From positions 310,001 through 374,000 of the forward strand of contig NZ_CP133777.1 of assembly GCF_034347385.1 (NCBI RefSeq): DNA of 64,000 nt, written 5' to 3'. The position numbers were made by a program, and so were the translations under genes. Positions 48,801-57,437 of this stretch are shown here, piece by piece; the stretch's first letter is position 1; the number at the start of each line of letters is the position of its first letter. The notes below the pieces were generated by a model. It did not search any database. It worked only from the letters and a program-made list of their open reading frames with translations, and was not told where the DNA came from. This DNA is from Actimicrobium sp. CCC2.4 (GTDB lineage: Bacteria; Pseudomonadota; Gammaproteobacteria; Burkholderiales; Burkholderiaceae_D).

Positions 48801-49519
48801 ATGGCATTTTCATAGGACAACATGTATTTGTCTGCATCCTCTGCCGTCAAGGCAGCTTCGCCAAGCATGTCGTACGAATACAGATAACCACGCGCCTCGT
48901 TGCTACGGCTATTGGCCAAGGCGTCATCAATGGTTTGACCCGTTACGAATTGATTGCCCAGCATGCGCATCGCCAGATCGACGCCCTTGCGTATCAGTGG
49001 CTCACCACCTTTTGCAATTAGGCGGGTCAGTGCAGACCCCAAACCTTGTTCGCTGCTGCTACTGACGAGTTTTCCCGTAACCAGTAATCCCCAGGTGGCG
49101 GCATTGACGAACAGGGAAGGTGATACCCCGAGGTGTTTTCGCCAGTCGCCACGACTTAGCTTATCTGCAATTAAGCGGTCAGCAGTTTGATGATCCGGAA
49201 TGCGCAATAAGGCTTCTGCCAGACACATCAGTGCAATTCCTTCATCCGAGGATAGTGAAAATTCATGCATTAGTGCATCAACTCCGGAAGCCCGCGTGCG
49301 TTTCTCCCGAACTGCAATGACAAGCTGTTTTGCCAGTACGGTAGTCTGTTCCTGCAATGCGGTATCCTTGCCCATCTGTTCTACTAGTGAGCTAACCGCC
49401 TGTTGTTCATCAAGCCGGTATGCAGCGGTGATCTTTTCACGTAATACCGAAGTGGGTGCATGTATTTCGGCATGTAATGCAGAGAATGCGGAATTAGTAA
49501 ATATGGCGGAAGAGGGCAT
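45839..49519 (-). CDS. putA: Bifunctional proline dehydrogenase / L-glutamate-gamma-semialdehyde dehydrogenase PutA
   Basis: 1226 residues. It oxidises proline to glutamate in two steps. A helical arm comes first, then the FAD-binding PRODH barrel (about 180-490, with GPGISVKLSALHPRYSRAQ, GLNIDAEEADRLELSLDL and VRLVKGAYWDAEIKRAQ). The aldehyde dehydrogenase domain follows (about 560-1020, with ISPWNFPLAIFTGQISAALAAGNVV and catalytic Cys in SAGQRCSALRVL), then a C-terminal ALDH-like tail of about 200 residues. No N-terminal ribbon-helix-helix repressor domain is seen, so it should not bind its own promoter. The divergent Lrp-type gene probably does that job. Confidence 0.96.
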   Translation of the reverse strand: MPSSAIFTNSAFSALHAEIHAPTSVLREKITAAYRLDEQQAVSSLVEQMGKDTALQEQTTVLAKQLVIAVREKRTRASGVDALMHEFSLSSDEGIALMCLAEALLRIPDHQTADRLIADKLSRGDWRKHLGVSPSLFVNAATWGLLVTGKLVSSSSEQGLGSALTRLIAKGGEPLIRKGVDLAMRMLGNQFVTGQTIDDALANSRSNEARGYLYSYDMLGEAALTAEDADKYMLSYENAIHAIGRASAGRRIRNGPGISVKLSALHPRYSRAQHNRVMTELLPRLQSLLLLAKTYDIGLNIDAEEADRLELSLDLMEALVRDPELAGYDGIGFVVQAYQKRCPFVIDFLIDLARTNGRKLMVRLVKGAYWDAEIKRAQVDGMPGYPVYTRKVYTDVSYLVCAEKLLGATDVLYPQFATHNAHTLSAIYTSAKSRGISDYEFQCLHGMGETLYDQVVGKNNLDKPCRIYAPVGSHQTLLAYLVRRLLENGANSSFVNQIVDAKVAVETLIADPVDGARMLAGIPHASIALPRAMFGNERPNSSGIDLSNEQELADVDSAFARFGPMQWHAMPLLGEKVAVSDNKSLPVNSPADRRDQVGSVIEANQADADSALNAACAYATTWQNVSPSDRSVILFRAADLFESHKLELMALAIREAGKSLPNAIAEVREAVDFLRYYASRVTTTPNAAALGAVTCISPWNFPLAIFTGQISAALAAGNVVLAKPAEQTPLIAYRAVQLLHEAGIPRSALQFLPGQGEKIGAKLVADPRTSGVIFTGSTSVAQLINRTLAKRALAESSDVALIAETGGQNAMIVDSSALTEQVVQDVISSAFDSAGQRCSALRVLCLQQEIADKTLVMLKGAMRELVVGNPDRLATDIGPVIDIEARDGLLAHIEHMKKSARSVFQLLLPENAQHGTFVPPTIIEIDSLLELTHEVFGPVLHVLRYQRADLPQMVDAINATGYGLTFGIHSRIDETIDFVSNRIHAGNIYVNRNIVGAVVGVQPFGGEGKSGTGPKAGGPLYLQRLQRSSESKLTAPGIVTDPGVVDAPVLRALLAWASAHGHETISGLGEHYLRSTLLGSTLVLPGPTGERNTLSFAARGEVLCAATTVGALLNQLAAVLATGNKPVMLATTAARLPAGLPVEVRQRIKTIKDVTDEDQPLQIALIETLLVADMCVALAERNGALVSLIETSGLVPVPLWRLVSERAMCSNTTAAGGNASLMTLEV

Positions 49520-49654
49520 GGTTTCTCGATATTGCGGAATGTGTGAATGGGACGGCAGCGCTGCAGAATTTGACCAACTATCGCACGATGCCTGATATTT
49601 GATTGTATGTGCGAAAATCCTGCATTAATTCTGGTATTACTATCTACTATCAAA

Positions 49655-49692
49655 ATTTTATATTTGGTGAGAAAATTTAGCCAAATAAAATT
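49655..49692. promoter_or_regulatory. Lrp-type operator candidate between putA and its regulator
   Basis: Imperfect inverted repeat TTTTATATTTGG (49656-49667) and CCAAATAAAATT (49681-49692), AT-rich as Lrp/AsnC sites usually are, in the 190-bp divergent region. Confidence 0.5.
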
Positions 49693-49709
49693 CTTACCCG
49701 AGATTTGCA

Positions 49710-50168
49710 ATGCTAGACAAAATAAGCAAAAAAATACTTAACGAGCTGCAAAACGATGGTCGAATCAGCAATGTAGAGCTATCGGCGCGCGTCAACCTGT
49801 CACCGGCAGCTTGTCTCGAGCGAGTACGGAAATTGCAAGAAGGCGGTTATATCCTGGGGTACACGGCACAATTGAACCCGCAATTGCTGGATGTCTCGTT
49901 ACTGGTTTTTATTGAAGTGGTCCTGGATAGGACAACGCCCGAAGTTTTCGATGCGTTCAAACGTAGCGTCCAGATTATTCCGGAGGTACTTGAGTGCCAC
50001 ATGGTGGCAGGCGGATTTGATTATCTGGTGAAGGCCAGAGTGTGCGACATGAATGCTTATCGGGAATTTCTTGGGAAGTCGTTGTTACAACTGAAAGGCG
50101 TTCGCGAAACGCATACCTACGCAGTGATGGAAGAAGTCAAAAATACGACCAAGCTGCCGATCCGTTAA
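49710..50168 (+). CDS. Lrp/AsnC-family transcriptional regulator (PutR-like)
   Basis: 152 residues. N-terminal helix-turn-helix (LNELQNDGRISNVELSARVNLSPAACLERVRKL) and C-terminal RAM ligand domain (LLVFIEVVLDRTTPEVFDAF, VLECHMVAGGFDYLVKARV). Divergent from putA, as PutR/BkdR-type regulators of proline catabolism often are, so proline-responsive activation of putA is likely. Its stop is 6 bp from the convergent LysR stop. Confidence 0.92.
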   Translation: MLDKISKKILNELQNDGRISNVELSARVNLSPAACLERVRKLQEGGYILGYTAQLNPQLLDVSLLVFIEVVLDRTTPEVFDAFKRSVQIIPEVLECHMVAGGFDYLVKARVCDMNAYREFLGKSLLQLKGVRETHTYAVMEEVKNTTKLPIR

Positions 50169-50174
50169 TTGGTA

Positions 50175-51125
50175 CTAACGTCTTACAGTGTCTCGTAGAA
50201 ACGATTCATCAGTAATCGTCGTCATATGTTCGCGCAGCCACTTGTGAGATGGACTGCGAGCATCGCGTTCGTGCCAAAGCATGTCGACTTGGACTTGCGG
50301 CAAATCAAACGGTAATTCTTTTGCTATCAGCTCGCCGGTCATACCGGTTGATGCAATCAGATGGCGGGGAATGACGGTGAGCAAGTCCGAATTTGCCACC
50401 ACGCGCCCTGCGGTAAAAAAGTGATTGACGGTCAATAAAATACGACGCTCCCGGCCCAGATGTGTCAGGGTATCACTGACAATTCCGTGAGCCCGGCCTG
50501 AAAAACTCACGAGCAAATGATTTGCTGCGCAATACGAATCGAGCGTTAGTTCTTTCTTTGCCAGCGGATGTTGTTTGCGCATTACACAGGCATATTGTCC
50601 TGAATACAGTAATTCATGGCGAATTGGTGTGTCGGGTTCACCCGCCAGTTGTGCAACAACACCAGGAAAAAATCCAATTGCCAGGTCGATGTCTCCACGC
50701 AAAAGCATAGGCCGCGGCTCGCGTGTTGTCAGCGGGACCATCCTGACATTCACACGCGGGGCATCGCGTTCAATGGAACGAACCAAGGAAGGTAGCCATA
50801 GTGCTGCTGTCGCATCGGCCATTGCCATGCGAAAAGTTGCTTGCGTAGTTGATACGTCAAAGCTCTGCGGTGCCATGGCCGCTTCCAGATCAGACAGAGC
50901 TCGTCGAACTGCCGGCCACAGTTCATCTGCATGAGGCGTTGGCTTTACACCATGGGCAGTCCGGATCAGCAATTCATCTCCTACAGAATCGCGCAACCGC
51001 TTTAGGGCATTGGAAACCGCTGGTTGTGTCATGGCAAGACGATTCGCTGCGCGTGTGAGATTACGTTCACTCATCACGGCATCGAAAACGCGCAGCAAAT
51101 TGAGATCAAGTGTGAGGAAGCTCAT
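50175..51125 (-). CDS. LysR-family transcriptional regulator (NodD/LeuO-like group)
   Basis: 316 residues from MSFLTLDLNLLRVFDAVMSERNLTRAANRLAMTQPAVSNALKRLRD; upstream in-frame codons lack family similarity. The effector domain starts about residue 95 (VSTTQATFRMAMADATAALWLPSLV). The target is not evident: its stop converges on the Lrp-type gene and its start faces a small membrane-protein gene. Confidence 0.92.
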   Translation of the reverse strand: MSFLTLDLNLLRVFDAVMSERNLTRAANRLAMTQPAVSNALKRLRDSVGDELLIRTAHGVKPTPHADELWPAVRRALSDLEAAMAPQSFDVSTTQATFRMAMADATAALWLPSLVRSIERDAPRVNVRMVPLTTREPRPMLLRGDIDLAIGFFPGVVAQLAGEPDTPIRHELLYSGQYACVMRKQHPLAKKELTLDSYCAANHLLVSFSGRAHGIVSDTLTHLGRERRILLTVNHFFTAGRVVANSDLLTVIPRHLIASTGMTGELIAKELPFDLPQVQVDMLWHERDARSPSHKWLREHMTTITDESFLRDTVRR

Positions 51126-51283
51126 TGGTTCTGGCGGCCGGTAAAAAATGGAATTTAATAGCGCTATTGACTTGATTTCATTCACAAAAAGTATAACTGA
51201 TATGTGATATCGGAATTGGATTAATAACAGCCGGATCTTCATACTGCAGCGCAACATATAAGACAAATTTATCAAGGTTCCCC

Positions 51284-51601
51284 ATGTCCATACTGGCCAT
51301 TGCATTTCCAGCTCAATCAGCTATCCCGGTCGCCCAGGCAGTCATCAGTTCAATTATTGTTGCTGCGCGGCCTTTACTTGGTATCGGTGCAGTCCTGACC
51401 TTATTCCTGATTTTTAAGCCTTTGTTGCTTGGTCTCGCTCGTGCAAGCCTTGTTGCACTGAAACCGCGCAAGTCACTTGAACAGCGCTCGATTCGTAGTC
51501 ATTTACGTGGCATGTTAATTTTGAACCGGATGGCGCAAGATCTCGATATCTCGCAACCGAACATGGCATCAGAACTGCGCGCCGTGGCTTCACGCGACTG
51601 A
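51284..51601 (+). CDS. Small predicted membrane protein, unknown
   Basis: 105 residues. One or two hydrophobic helices (about 15-50, AQAVISSIIVAARPLLGIGAVLTLFLIFKPLLL) followed by a basic cytoplasmic tail (KPRKSLEQRSIRSHLRG). No family recognised. Divergent from the LysR gene by 158 bp, so it may be the regulator's target. Start and reality of the gene are moderately supported. Confidence 0.55.
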   Translation: MSILAIAFPAQSAIPVAQAVISSIIVAARPLLGIGAVLTLFLIFKPLLLGLARASLVALKPRKSLEQRSIRSHLRGMLILNRMAQDLDISQPNMASELRAVASRD

Positions 51602-51642
51602 CTAGCGTTGCGATTTGATGTAGAAATATTGGAGAGATTGCT

Positions 51643-51858
51643 ATGAAAATACCAACTTCGACACCGACGGTAGATCATTTCACTGTCCTGTCCCTGATAC
51701 TGCATGGCAAAAAACAGGGGTTAACGTTGTCGGACAACATTTTGCCGAAAAGGGTTGTCGGTCTATCAATGGCTGACATTGCTGAGGTATCGGATCGGGT
51801 TTCTGTACATCGCGGTCTATCGATCAGACGTTTTTCGCACTGGTGCACCGATTGGTAA
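51643..51858 (+). CDS. Short hypothetical protein
   Basis: 71 residues with a good ribosome site (GGAGAG, 7 bp before ATG), 41 bp after the small membrane-protein gene. No domain or membrane segment is recognised. Composition is ordinary. It could be a genuine small gene of the same transcript. Confidence 0.4.
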   Translation: MKIPTSTPTVDHFTVLSLILHGKKQGLTLSDNILPKRVVGLSMADIAEVSDRVSVHRGLSIRRFSHWCTDW

Positions 51859-51929
51859 TTTAGTGCCCCGTTCATCACGACGTTAAGACTTAAGCGTCAC
51901 AAATGTACTCATCAGTGACGGATTTTCAG

Positions 51930-51962
51930 ACCGGAAAGCGCAATCCAACCATCAGATTGCGC
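51930..51962 (-). terminator. Terminator after pckG
   Basis: GCGCAATC and GATTGCGC form a perfect 8-bp stem (51938-51962), 21 bp beyond the stop codon, followed only by TTT, so a weak T-tract. Confidence 0.55.
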
Positions 51963-51982
51963 GTTGTCAAAAGCGACAAGAA

Positions 51983-53839
51983 CTATATCATCAAGGTTTT
52001 TTCGAGCTTGTCCCGTACATCTACCAATTTTTGCGGCAAATGATGATGAAGTTTTTCGAATAACTCCGTGTGCAATTTTAATTCATCTTTCCAGGCCGCT
52101 ACATCGATCGAGGTAATTTGATCGAATTGCTCAGGTGAGAAGTCAGTACCCTCCCAGTTCAGATCTGTATGGCGTGGTGTTGTCCCAAATAAATGCTCTA
52201 CGCCGCCGGATTTTTGCTCTATCCGGTCCAGCATCCATTTCAGTACGCGCATATTATCCCCGAAGCCAGGCCATACAAACTTGCCCTCGCTATCGGTACG
52301 GAACCAATTAACGCAAAAGATACTTGGTAATGTAGCTCCCGTAGCAGCCAGTTTTTCGCCCATATCCAGCCAATGCTGGAAATAATCACTCATGTTGTAG
52401 CCAATGAACGGCAGCATCGCGAATGGATCGCGACGAACTATGCCCATCTGGCCTGTTGCCGCTGCAGTGGTCTCCGATCCCATTGTCGCAGCCATGTAGA
52501 CGCCTTCGACCCAGTCACGAGCTTCGGTAACCAGCGGGACCGTTGTAGAACGTCGACCACCAAAAATAAACGCTGAAATAGGTACGCCAGCCGGGTCGTC
52601 CCATGCAGCGTCGATCACTGGATTTTGAATCGCTGCGACGGTAAAACGTGCATTGGGGTGGGCTGCTTTACGTCCGCTTTCCTGACTGATTTCAGGTGTC
52701 CAGTCTTTACCTTGCCAGTCGATCAGATGCGCAGGTGCTTGTTTGGTCAGGCCTTCCCACCAGACATCGCCATCATCGGTTAAAGCGACATTGGTAAAAA
52801 TCGTATTGCTTGTCATTGACGCCATGCAATTAAAATTGGTTTTCTGGTTGGTCCCAGGAGCGACGCCAAAATAACCTGCTTCGGGATTGATTGCATACAG
52901 CCGTCCATCCGCACCTGGTTTAATCCAAGCAATGTCATCACCAATCGTAGTGACTTTCCACCCTTCAAATCCAACAGGTGGAATAAGCATGGCAAAGTTG
53001 GTTTTGCCGCAGGCGGAAGGGAATGCTGCAGCAACATAGTGTTTTTTTCCTGCCGGCGACTCGACGCCGAGGATTAGCATGTGCTCTGCCAACCATCCTT
53101 GCGCACGTCCCATGCTTGAGGCAATACGCAATGCGAAGCATTTTTTACCGAGCAAGGCATTGCCGCCGTAACCTGAACCATACGACCAAATTTCTCGGGT
53201 TTCGGGAAAATGTACAATATATTTGGTCGGATTACATGGCCACGCCACGCTCTTTTGGCCGGCCTGCAGCGGTGCGCCAACGCTGTGAACGCAAGGAACG
53301 AATTCACCATCGGTACCAAGAACTTCGTACACGGCTTTTCCCATGCGTGTCATTACGCGCATGTTGGCGGCAACGTAAGGGGAGTCGGATAATTCCACGC
53401 CAATGTGTGCAATCGGTGAACCCAGGGGGCCCATCGAAAAAGGAACGACGTAAAGGGTGCGCCCTTGCATGCATCCGTCGAAGAGTCCGTTGAGGGTCAA
53501 TCGCATTTCGGCTGGTGGCTGCCAGTTGTTGGTCGGACCAGCTTCGGCTTCATGGGCAGAGCAAATGAAGGTGCGGTCTTCGACGCGTGCGACATCTCCA
53601 GGATCCGAACAGGCCAGATAGCTGTTCGGACGTTTCTCGGGGTTTAGTTTTTTCATGGTGCCGGAGGCGACCATCTCTGCACACAGACGGTCATACTCTT
53701 CTTGCGATCCATCGCACCAGACGATACGTGCCGGTTTGGTTAACGAAGCTACTTCGGTAACCCAGTTGATCAATTGCTGCTGTTTGACGTAAGACGGGGC
53801 GTTTATGCTGGCAACGCCACCCATAACGGGTTGATTCAT
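51983..53839 (-). CDS. pckG: Phosphoenolpyruvate carboxykinase (GTP)
   Basis: 618 residues, GTP-type enzyme converting oxaloacetate to phosphoenolpyruvate for gluconeogenesis. The signature [13 protein letters not shown] contains the active-site Cys and the P-loop, and the Mn/nucleotide region follows ([31 protein letters not shown]). Isolated gene with its own terminator, next to a divergent dehydrogenase gene 291 bp away. Confidence 0.97.
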   Translation of the reverse strand: MNQPVMGGVASINAPSYVKQQQLINWVTEVASLTKPARIVWCDGSQEEYDRLCAEMVASGTMKKLNPEKRPNSYLACSDPGDVARVEDRTFICSAHEAEAGPTNNWQPPAEMRLTLNGLFDGCMQGRTLYVVPFSMGPLGSPIAHIGVELSDSPYVAANMRVMTRMGKAVYEVLGTDGEFVPCVHSVGAPLQAGQKSVAWPCNPTKYIVHFPETREIWSYGSGYGGNALLGKKCFALRIASSMGRAQGWLAEHMLILGVESPAGKKHYVAAAFPSACGKTNFAMLIPPVGFEGWKVTTIGDDIAWIKPGADGRLYAINPEAGYFGVAPGTNQKTNFNCMASMTSNTIFTNVALTDDGDVWWEGLTKQAPAHLIDWQGKDWTPEISQESGRKAAHPNARFTVAAIQNPVIDAAWDDPAGVPISAFIFGGRRSTTVPLVTEARDWVEGVYMAATMGSETTAAATGQMGIVRRDPFAMLPFIGYNMSDYFQHWLDMGEKLAATGATLPSIFCVNWFRTDSEGKFVWPGFGDNMRVLKWMLDRIEQKSGGVEHLFGTTPRHTDLNWEGTDFSPEQFDQITSIDVAAWKDELKLHTELFEKLHHHLPQKLVDVRDKLEKTLMI

Positions 53840-54130
53840 GAAATGAAGCCTCCAATGCCGATAAAGAGATCTGTTCCCGAGGTGATCAATGAAATAATAA
53901 CCGCACCTCGAAATCAGGAATTTGTAGTCATTTTTTTCCTGGATATATCGTTCCGGTACGGTATTCCGCCTGAGAAAATGACAGGAAATTGTACACCTGC
54001 GTTTTGCTTAGCCAGGTGATTCCCAACAAGAAGGTAGTAAAAAGAAGCTGATTTTTGTAGTGAAGTGCTTTGTCTCTTTCGTTGCGGTTATTTTGTTACG
54101 GTTCTCCCTTCCTATTTTTTAGCTTCCTCC

Positions 54131-55111
54131 ATGAAAATTGCCATTCTTGATGATTATCAGGACAGAGTTCGTCATCTGTCCTGTTTTAGCCTGCTGGCCG
54201 GCCATGATGTCAAAATATTCAACCATTCCGCCCGCGGCATGGGGCAACTGGCAATTCGCCTTGCTAGCTTCGATGCATTGGTCCTTATTCGCGAACGGAC
54301 CCGCTTGCCAGGGGCATTGCTCAATAAATTGCCGCGCCTTAAACTGATTTCGCAAACAGGTAAGGTGGGTGGCCATATCGATCTGGTTGCTGCTTTTGCA
54401 AATGGCGTCACCATCGTTGAAGGCACCGGTGATCCGACAGCACCTGCGGAATTGACCTGGGCATTAATCATGGCATCAATGCGCCGGATTCCTGATTACA
54501 CGTCAAATTTACGAGATGGGTTGTGGCAAACGGTATCGACTGCGCCTGAGCAGAATTTGCTCGGCCGCGTGCTAAAAGGACAAACTCTGGCAATTTGGGG
54601 ATATGGAAAAATTGGCCGGTTGGTGGCTGGTTTTGGCAAGGCATTCGGCATGCCTGTCCTCATATGGGGAAGCGACGCCAGCTGCGCATTGGCGCGTAGC
54701 GATGGGTTCGAGGCAGCAACGTCAAAAAAAGAATTTTTTGCGCGTGCCGATGTACTTTCTCTGCATTTGCGTTTGAGTGAAGCAACCTGCGGCTGCGTTA
54801 CTGACATGGATCTTGCCGGCATGAAACGTTCGGCATTACTAGTCAATACCAGTCGTGCTGAGTTGCTGGCAACCGGCGCGTTGCAACAAGCACTCTCAGT
54901 TGGTTGTCCCGGGTACGTCGCGCTGGACGTTTTTGATATCGAGCCACTACCCTCGACATCCCCACTTTTGCAGTATTCCAATGTGCTGGCGACACCTCAT
55001 CTGGGTTATGTCGAGGAGCGCAGCTACGAGTTATATTTCAGTGCTGCCTTTCAGAATATTGTTGATTTTGCCGCTGGCGTGCCACGCAACGTTCTGACGC
55101 TGCCTGCTTGA
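54131..55111 (+). CDS. D-2-hydroxyacid dehydrogenase family protein
   Basis: 326 residues from MKIAILDDYQDRVRHL. The NAD Rossmann motif is IWGYGKIGRLVAGFGKAFGM (about 155-175). The catalytic Arg is in LLVNTSRAELL, a Glu in FDIEPLPSTSPLL, and His in LATPHLGYVEERS. The family reduces 2-keto acids or oxidises D-2-hydroxy acids such as glycerate or phosphoglycerate; the substrate is unassigned. The opening MKIAILDDYQ is common in a Burkholderiales subgroup. Confidence 0.9.
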   Translation: MKIAILDDYQDRVRHLSCFSLLAGHDVKIFNHSARGMGQLAIRLASFDALVLIRERTRLPGALLNKLPRLKLISQTGKVGGHIDLVAAFANGVTIVEGTGDPTAPAELTWALIMASMRRIPDYTSNLRDGLWQTVSTAPEQNLLGRVLKGQTLAIWGYGKIGRLVAGFGKAFGMPVLIWGSDASCALARSDGFEAATSKKEFFARADVLSLHLRLSEATCGCVTDMDLAGMKRSALLVNTSRAELLATGALQQALSVGCPGYVALDVFDIEPLPSTSPLLQYSNVLATPHLGYVEERSYELYFSAAFQNIVDFAAGVPRNVLTLPA

Positions 55112-55114
55112 ATA

Positions 55115-55876
55115 TCAGTCAAGGGATGCAGCACTCGATGTCTTGAAGCGCAACACTTCACCAGAGTGACCATCCAAAACATTGCCGTGATTCCACAATT
55201 TAGCCCAGCCGGGTGGCCATGCCAATGGCGATCCATCATATGGTTGGATACCTGTACGTACCGCAATGATTGGTATACCCTCCGGTACAGGCCCGTCATC
55301 GCGGTTCCAGCTCAAACTAAATGAATAGTCAGGCAGCAGTAAATCACAGGCACGAGCGAACCAGTCCGTGTGGTCTTCGTCACGGCCGCGGGCCTGTGCC
55401 AAGCCCTGCGGATCAAAGCGTGTCAGTGCCTCGACAAGCTCGGTGGTACTGGCACCCGGAGCATCTCCCCAGCCCATGACTGGGTTGAAATTGTAATCGG
55501 CGCCAGATCCGTACCAGCCTTCGCGCCAGGGGCGTTGCATCCAGTTGCGCGGACCACAAAATAGTTGCCAGCGCCAATGCATACCGGATGGCTTAGGCCA
55601 GTTATACAAGTACAGGCGTTGGTATCCTGCGCGATGAAGTTCTTGCACCATGGCCATCAGGCGCGCTTGAGGCATGCGATCCGGGGGGGCGCGACGAAAT
55701 AAAATAGGATCGCCATCGGCATGCTGAATCTCGTCGGACGACAGGTTTAAATCCAGCGTGCGGGCTTCGCTACCAAAACGAGCAGCGATCCATCCGGTTA
55801 GCAGGTTGACCGTGACAATGACACCATAACCGCGATGACGGTGAAAGATAACTGTACCGGGCGCAACAGGTTTCAT
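55115..55876 (-). CDS. Conserved hypothetical protein
   Basis: 253 residues from MKPVAPGTVIFHRHRGYGVI, with an alternative start 16 codons upstream. The N-terminal 50 residues (GTVIFHRHRGYGVIVTVN, WIAARFGSEARTLDL) resemble a small beta-barrel of the CarD/RID type, seen only as a pattern. The rest is rich in Trp and Arg (MHWRWQLFCGPRNWMQRPW) and has no recognised catalytic motif. No signal peptide or membrane segment. Its stop lies 3 bp from the convergent dehydrogenase stop. Confidence 0.65.
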   Translation of the reverse strand: MKPVAPGTVIFHRHRGYGVIVTVNLLTGWIAARFGSEARTLDLNLSSDEIQHADGDPILFRRAPPDRMPQARLMAMVQELHRAGYQRLYLYNWPKPSGMHWRWQLFCGPRNWMQRPWREGWYGSGADYNFNPVMGWGDAPGASTTELVEALTRFDPQGLAQARGRDEDHTDWFARACDLLLPDYSFSLSWNRDDGPVPEGIPIIAVRTGIQPYDGSPLAWPPGWAKLWNHGNVLDGHSGEVLRFKTSSAASLD

Positions 55877-56195
55877 GGTCGGTTTGTCTGGATTAAATGG
55901 ACTTGGCGAATAGTTTAGCGGCAATTGTCTATTCGTTGCACGCGATGCACCAGTGCGAGGCGCAAAACCGGCGTTGGATATAAATCAGGGCGCTTTCGTG
56001 ACAACGGATGACAAACAGCGACGCTGAGACGCTGAAATGCCGACTGAAAGCTGGCCTGTAACTTGCTAAAAGACTTTGTGTTTACCGCTTTATCGCGATG
56101 ACATGAACTTAAACAAGAGCTAACCCTGCTCTGCGGCAACAGTTCCGATACCCGGGGCCAATGTGCCGGCGACCTGCCGGACTCAGGAGAATGTT
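55877..56195. other. Intergenic divergent region, no gene seen
   Basis: 319 bp between the hypothetical gene and the first winged-helix paralogue. It should contain promoters for both. No repeat, strong hairpin or recognised operator was found. Confidence 0.45.
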
Positions 56196-56726
56196 TTGAA
56201 GACAGAAGATTTCATTTTGGGCGATAGCGCCCTACACCAGCGGCTGTGCGCGATTACCGAAATTCTTGGTAAGTTTGTCGCATGCGCACCGCGACAACTC
56301 AGTATCTGGCATCTTGCCGAGAGTACCGGCAAAAGCGAGCTTGACCTTGAAAATTTATGCGCAGGACTTACCCGCGCCGCCCTCCTCCAATCCAGCCCGA
56401 ACGTTGCCGGTAGCTGGTCTCTGGCTTGCGCGCCTGATCAGGTGACTTTGGAAGACGTATTTCGTTGCGCTATGGCCGAACAGCCAGCAGTTGGCCAGCA
56501 AGTGCTGTCGGCATCTCAGCCGCTCCCCGGCCACCGGCCACAGCGCCAGCAACACGACGCTAATTTGTTGGTCATGCAGGCAGCAATGGCAATCAACCAG
56601 AGCGTTTTTCTCCACTTGCGCCAATTTTCGCTTGATCGCCTCAAAATCAGCTCTTCCGTCTCGTTTCCCGCACCGAGATCTTTCCGGCACATATCGCGTC
56701 GCTCAGCATCGGTCGCTAGAGTCTGA
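56196..56726 (+). CDS. Winged-helix (Rrf2-like) protein, paralogue 1
   Basis: 176 residues from TTG 56196, preceded by AGGAG; a GTG at 56163 is the alternative. About residues 8-90 read as a winged helix, with LSIWHLAESTGKSELDLENLCAGL and the Rrf2-type wing end QVTLEDVFRCAMAE. The cysteine cluster of iron-sulfur Rrf2 proteins is absent. The C-terminal helix (LLVMQAAMAINQSVFLHLRQFSLDRLK) is nearly identical to that of the next gene, which marks a tandem duplication. Signal and target are unknown. Confidence 0.7.
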   Translation: MKTEDFILGDSALHQRLCAITEILGKFVACAPRQLSIWHLAESTGKSELDLENLCAGLTRAALLQSSPNVAGSWSLACAPDQVTLEDVFRCAMAEQPAVGQQVLSASQPLPGHRPQRQQHDANLLVMQAAMAINQSVFLHLRQFSLDRLKISSSVSFPAPRSFRHISRRSASVARV

Positions 56727-56913
56727 CTATCTATGTGCCAATCGCATAAAGTGATGCTTACAAGGCATTGGCTTTGTAGTCTTGTGTTCGCCTACGATGA
56801 GCTCTTTTTGGGATAACAAGGCTTGTCAAATAACGATGCCACGTTCTTTTTTCCTGAAATACGAGGTGAGGAGGTGGTGCGTCGCGCTACCTTCGAGCAA
56901 TCATGGAGAAGCA

Positions 56914-57414
56914 ATGACAGCGGTGAATGATTTCATTTTTGGAAACGGAAACTTGCACGAACGATTTTGCGCTATTACCGAACTGCTGGAGAAGCTGGTC
57001 CGGGCCGCCCCAACTCCGCTGAGTCTGGCGCAAATGAAGCGCCATACCGGGCGTAGCGGTCGTGACATCAGTAAGCATTGCCTCGATCTTGTCCGTAACG
57101 GGCTGGTTATCGAAACATCCGATGGTCATTGGACGCTCGCGGGAGACCCTGCTGACTTGACGTTGGCAGACGTCTATCGTTGTGCTACGGCCAGACCTGA
57201 ATGGCATTCCCGCGGCAGACGGATCGATCATCAGCCCAACTACGTCGTCGATTTGCTACTTATGCAGGCCGTGTTAGCGATCAACCAGAGCGTGCATCAG
57301 CATTTGCGGCAATTTTCACTTGATCGTCTCAAGCCAGCTGGCATTGTGCCTTTCCCACTTGGCCGGAGTCGATCACACGGACTGAATTACAATGGCCATT
57401 CCGACCTTGCTTGA
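56914..57414 (+). CDS. Winged-helix (Rrf2-like) protein, paralogue 2
   Basis: 166 residues from ATG 56914 with a GGAGA ribosome site. Same architecture as its upstream paralogue: FIFGNGNLHERFCAITELLEKLV, winged helix to DLTLADVYRCATARPE, then LLLMQAVLAINQSVHQHLRQFSLDRLK. No cysteine cluster. The downstream asparaginase-like gene starts 23 bp later, so they are probably co-transcribed. Confidence 0.72.
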   Translation: MTAVNDFIFGNGNLHERFCAITELLEKLVRAAPTPLSLAQMKRHTGRSGRDISKHCLDLVRNGLVIETSDGHWTLAGDPADLTLADVYRCATARPEWHSRGRRIDHQPNYVVDLLLMQAVLAINQSVHQHLRQFSLDRLKPAGIVPFPLGRSRSHGLNYNGHSDLA

Positions 57415-57437
57415 ACCGGTCACTCTGCCTGACTCCC

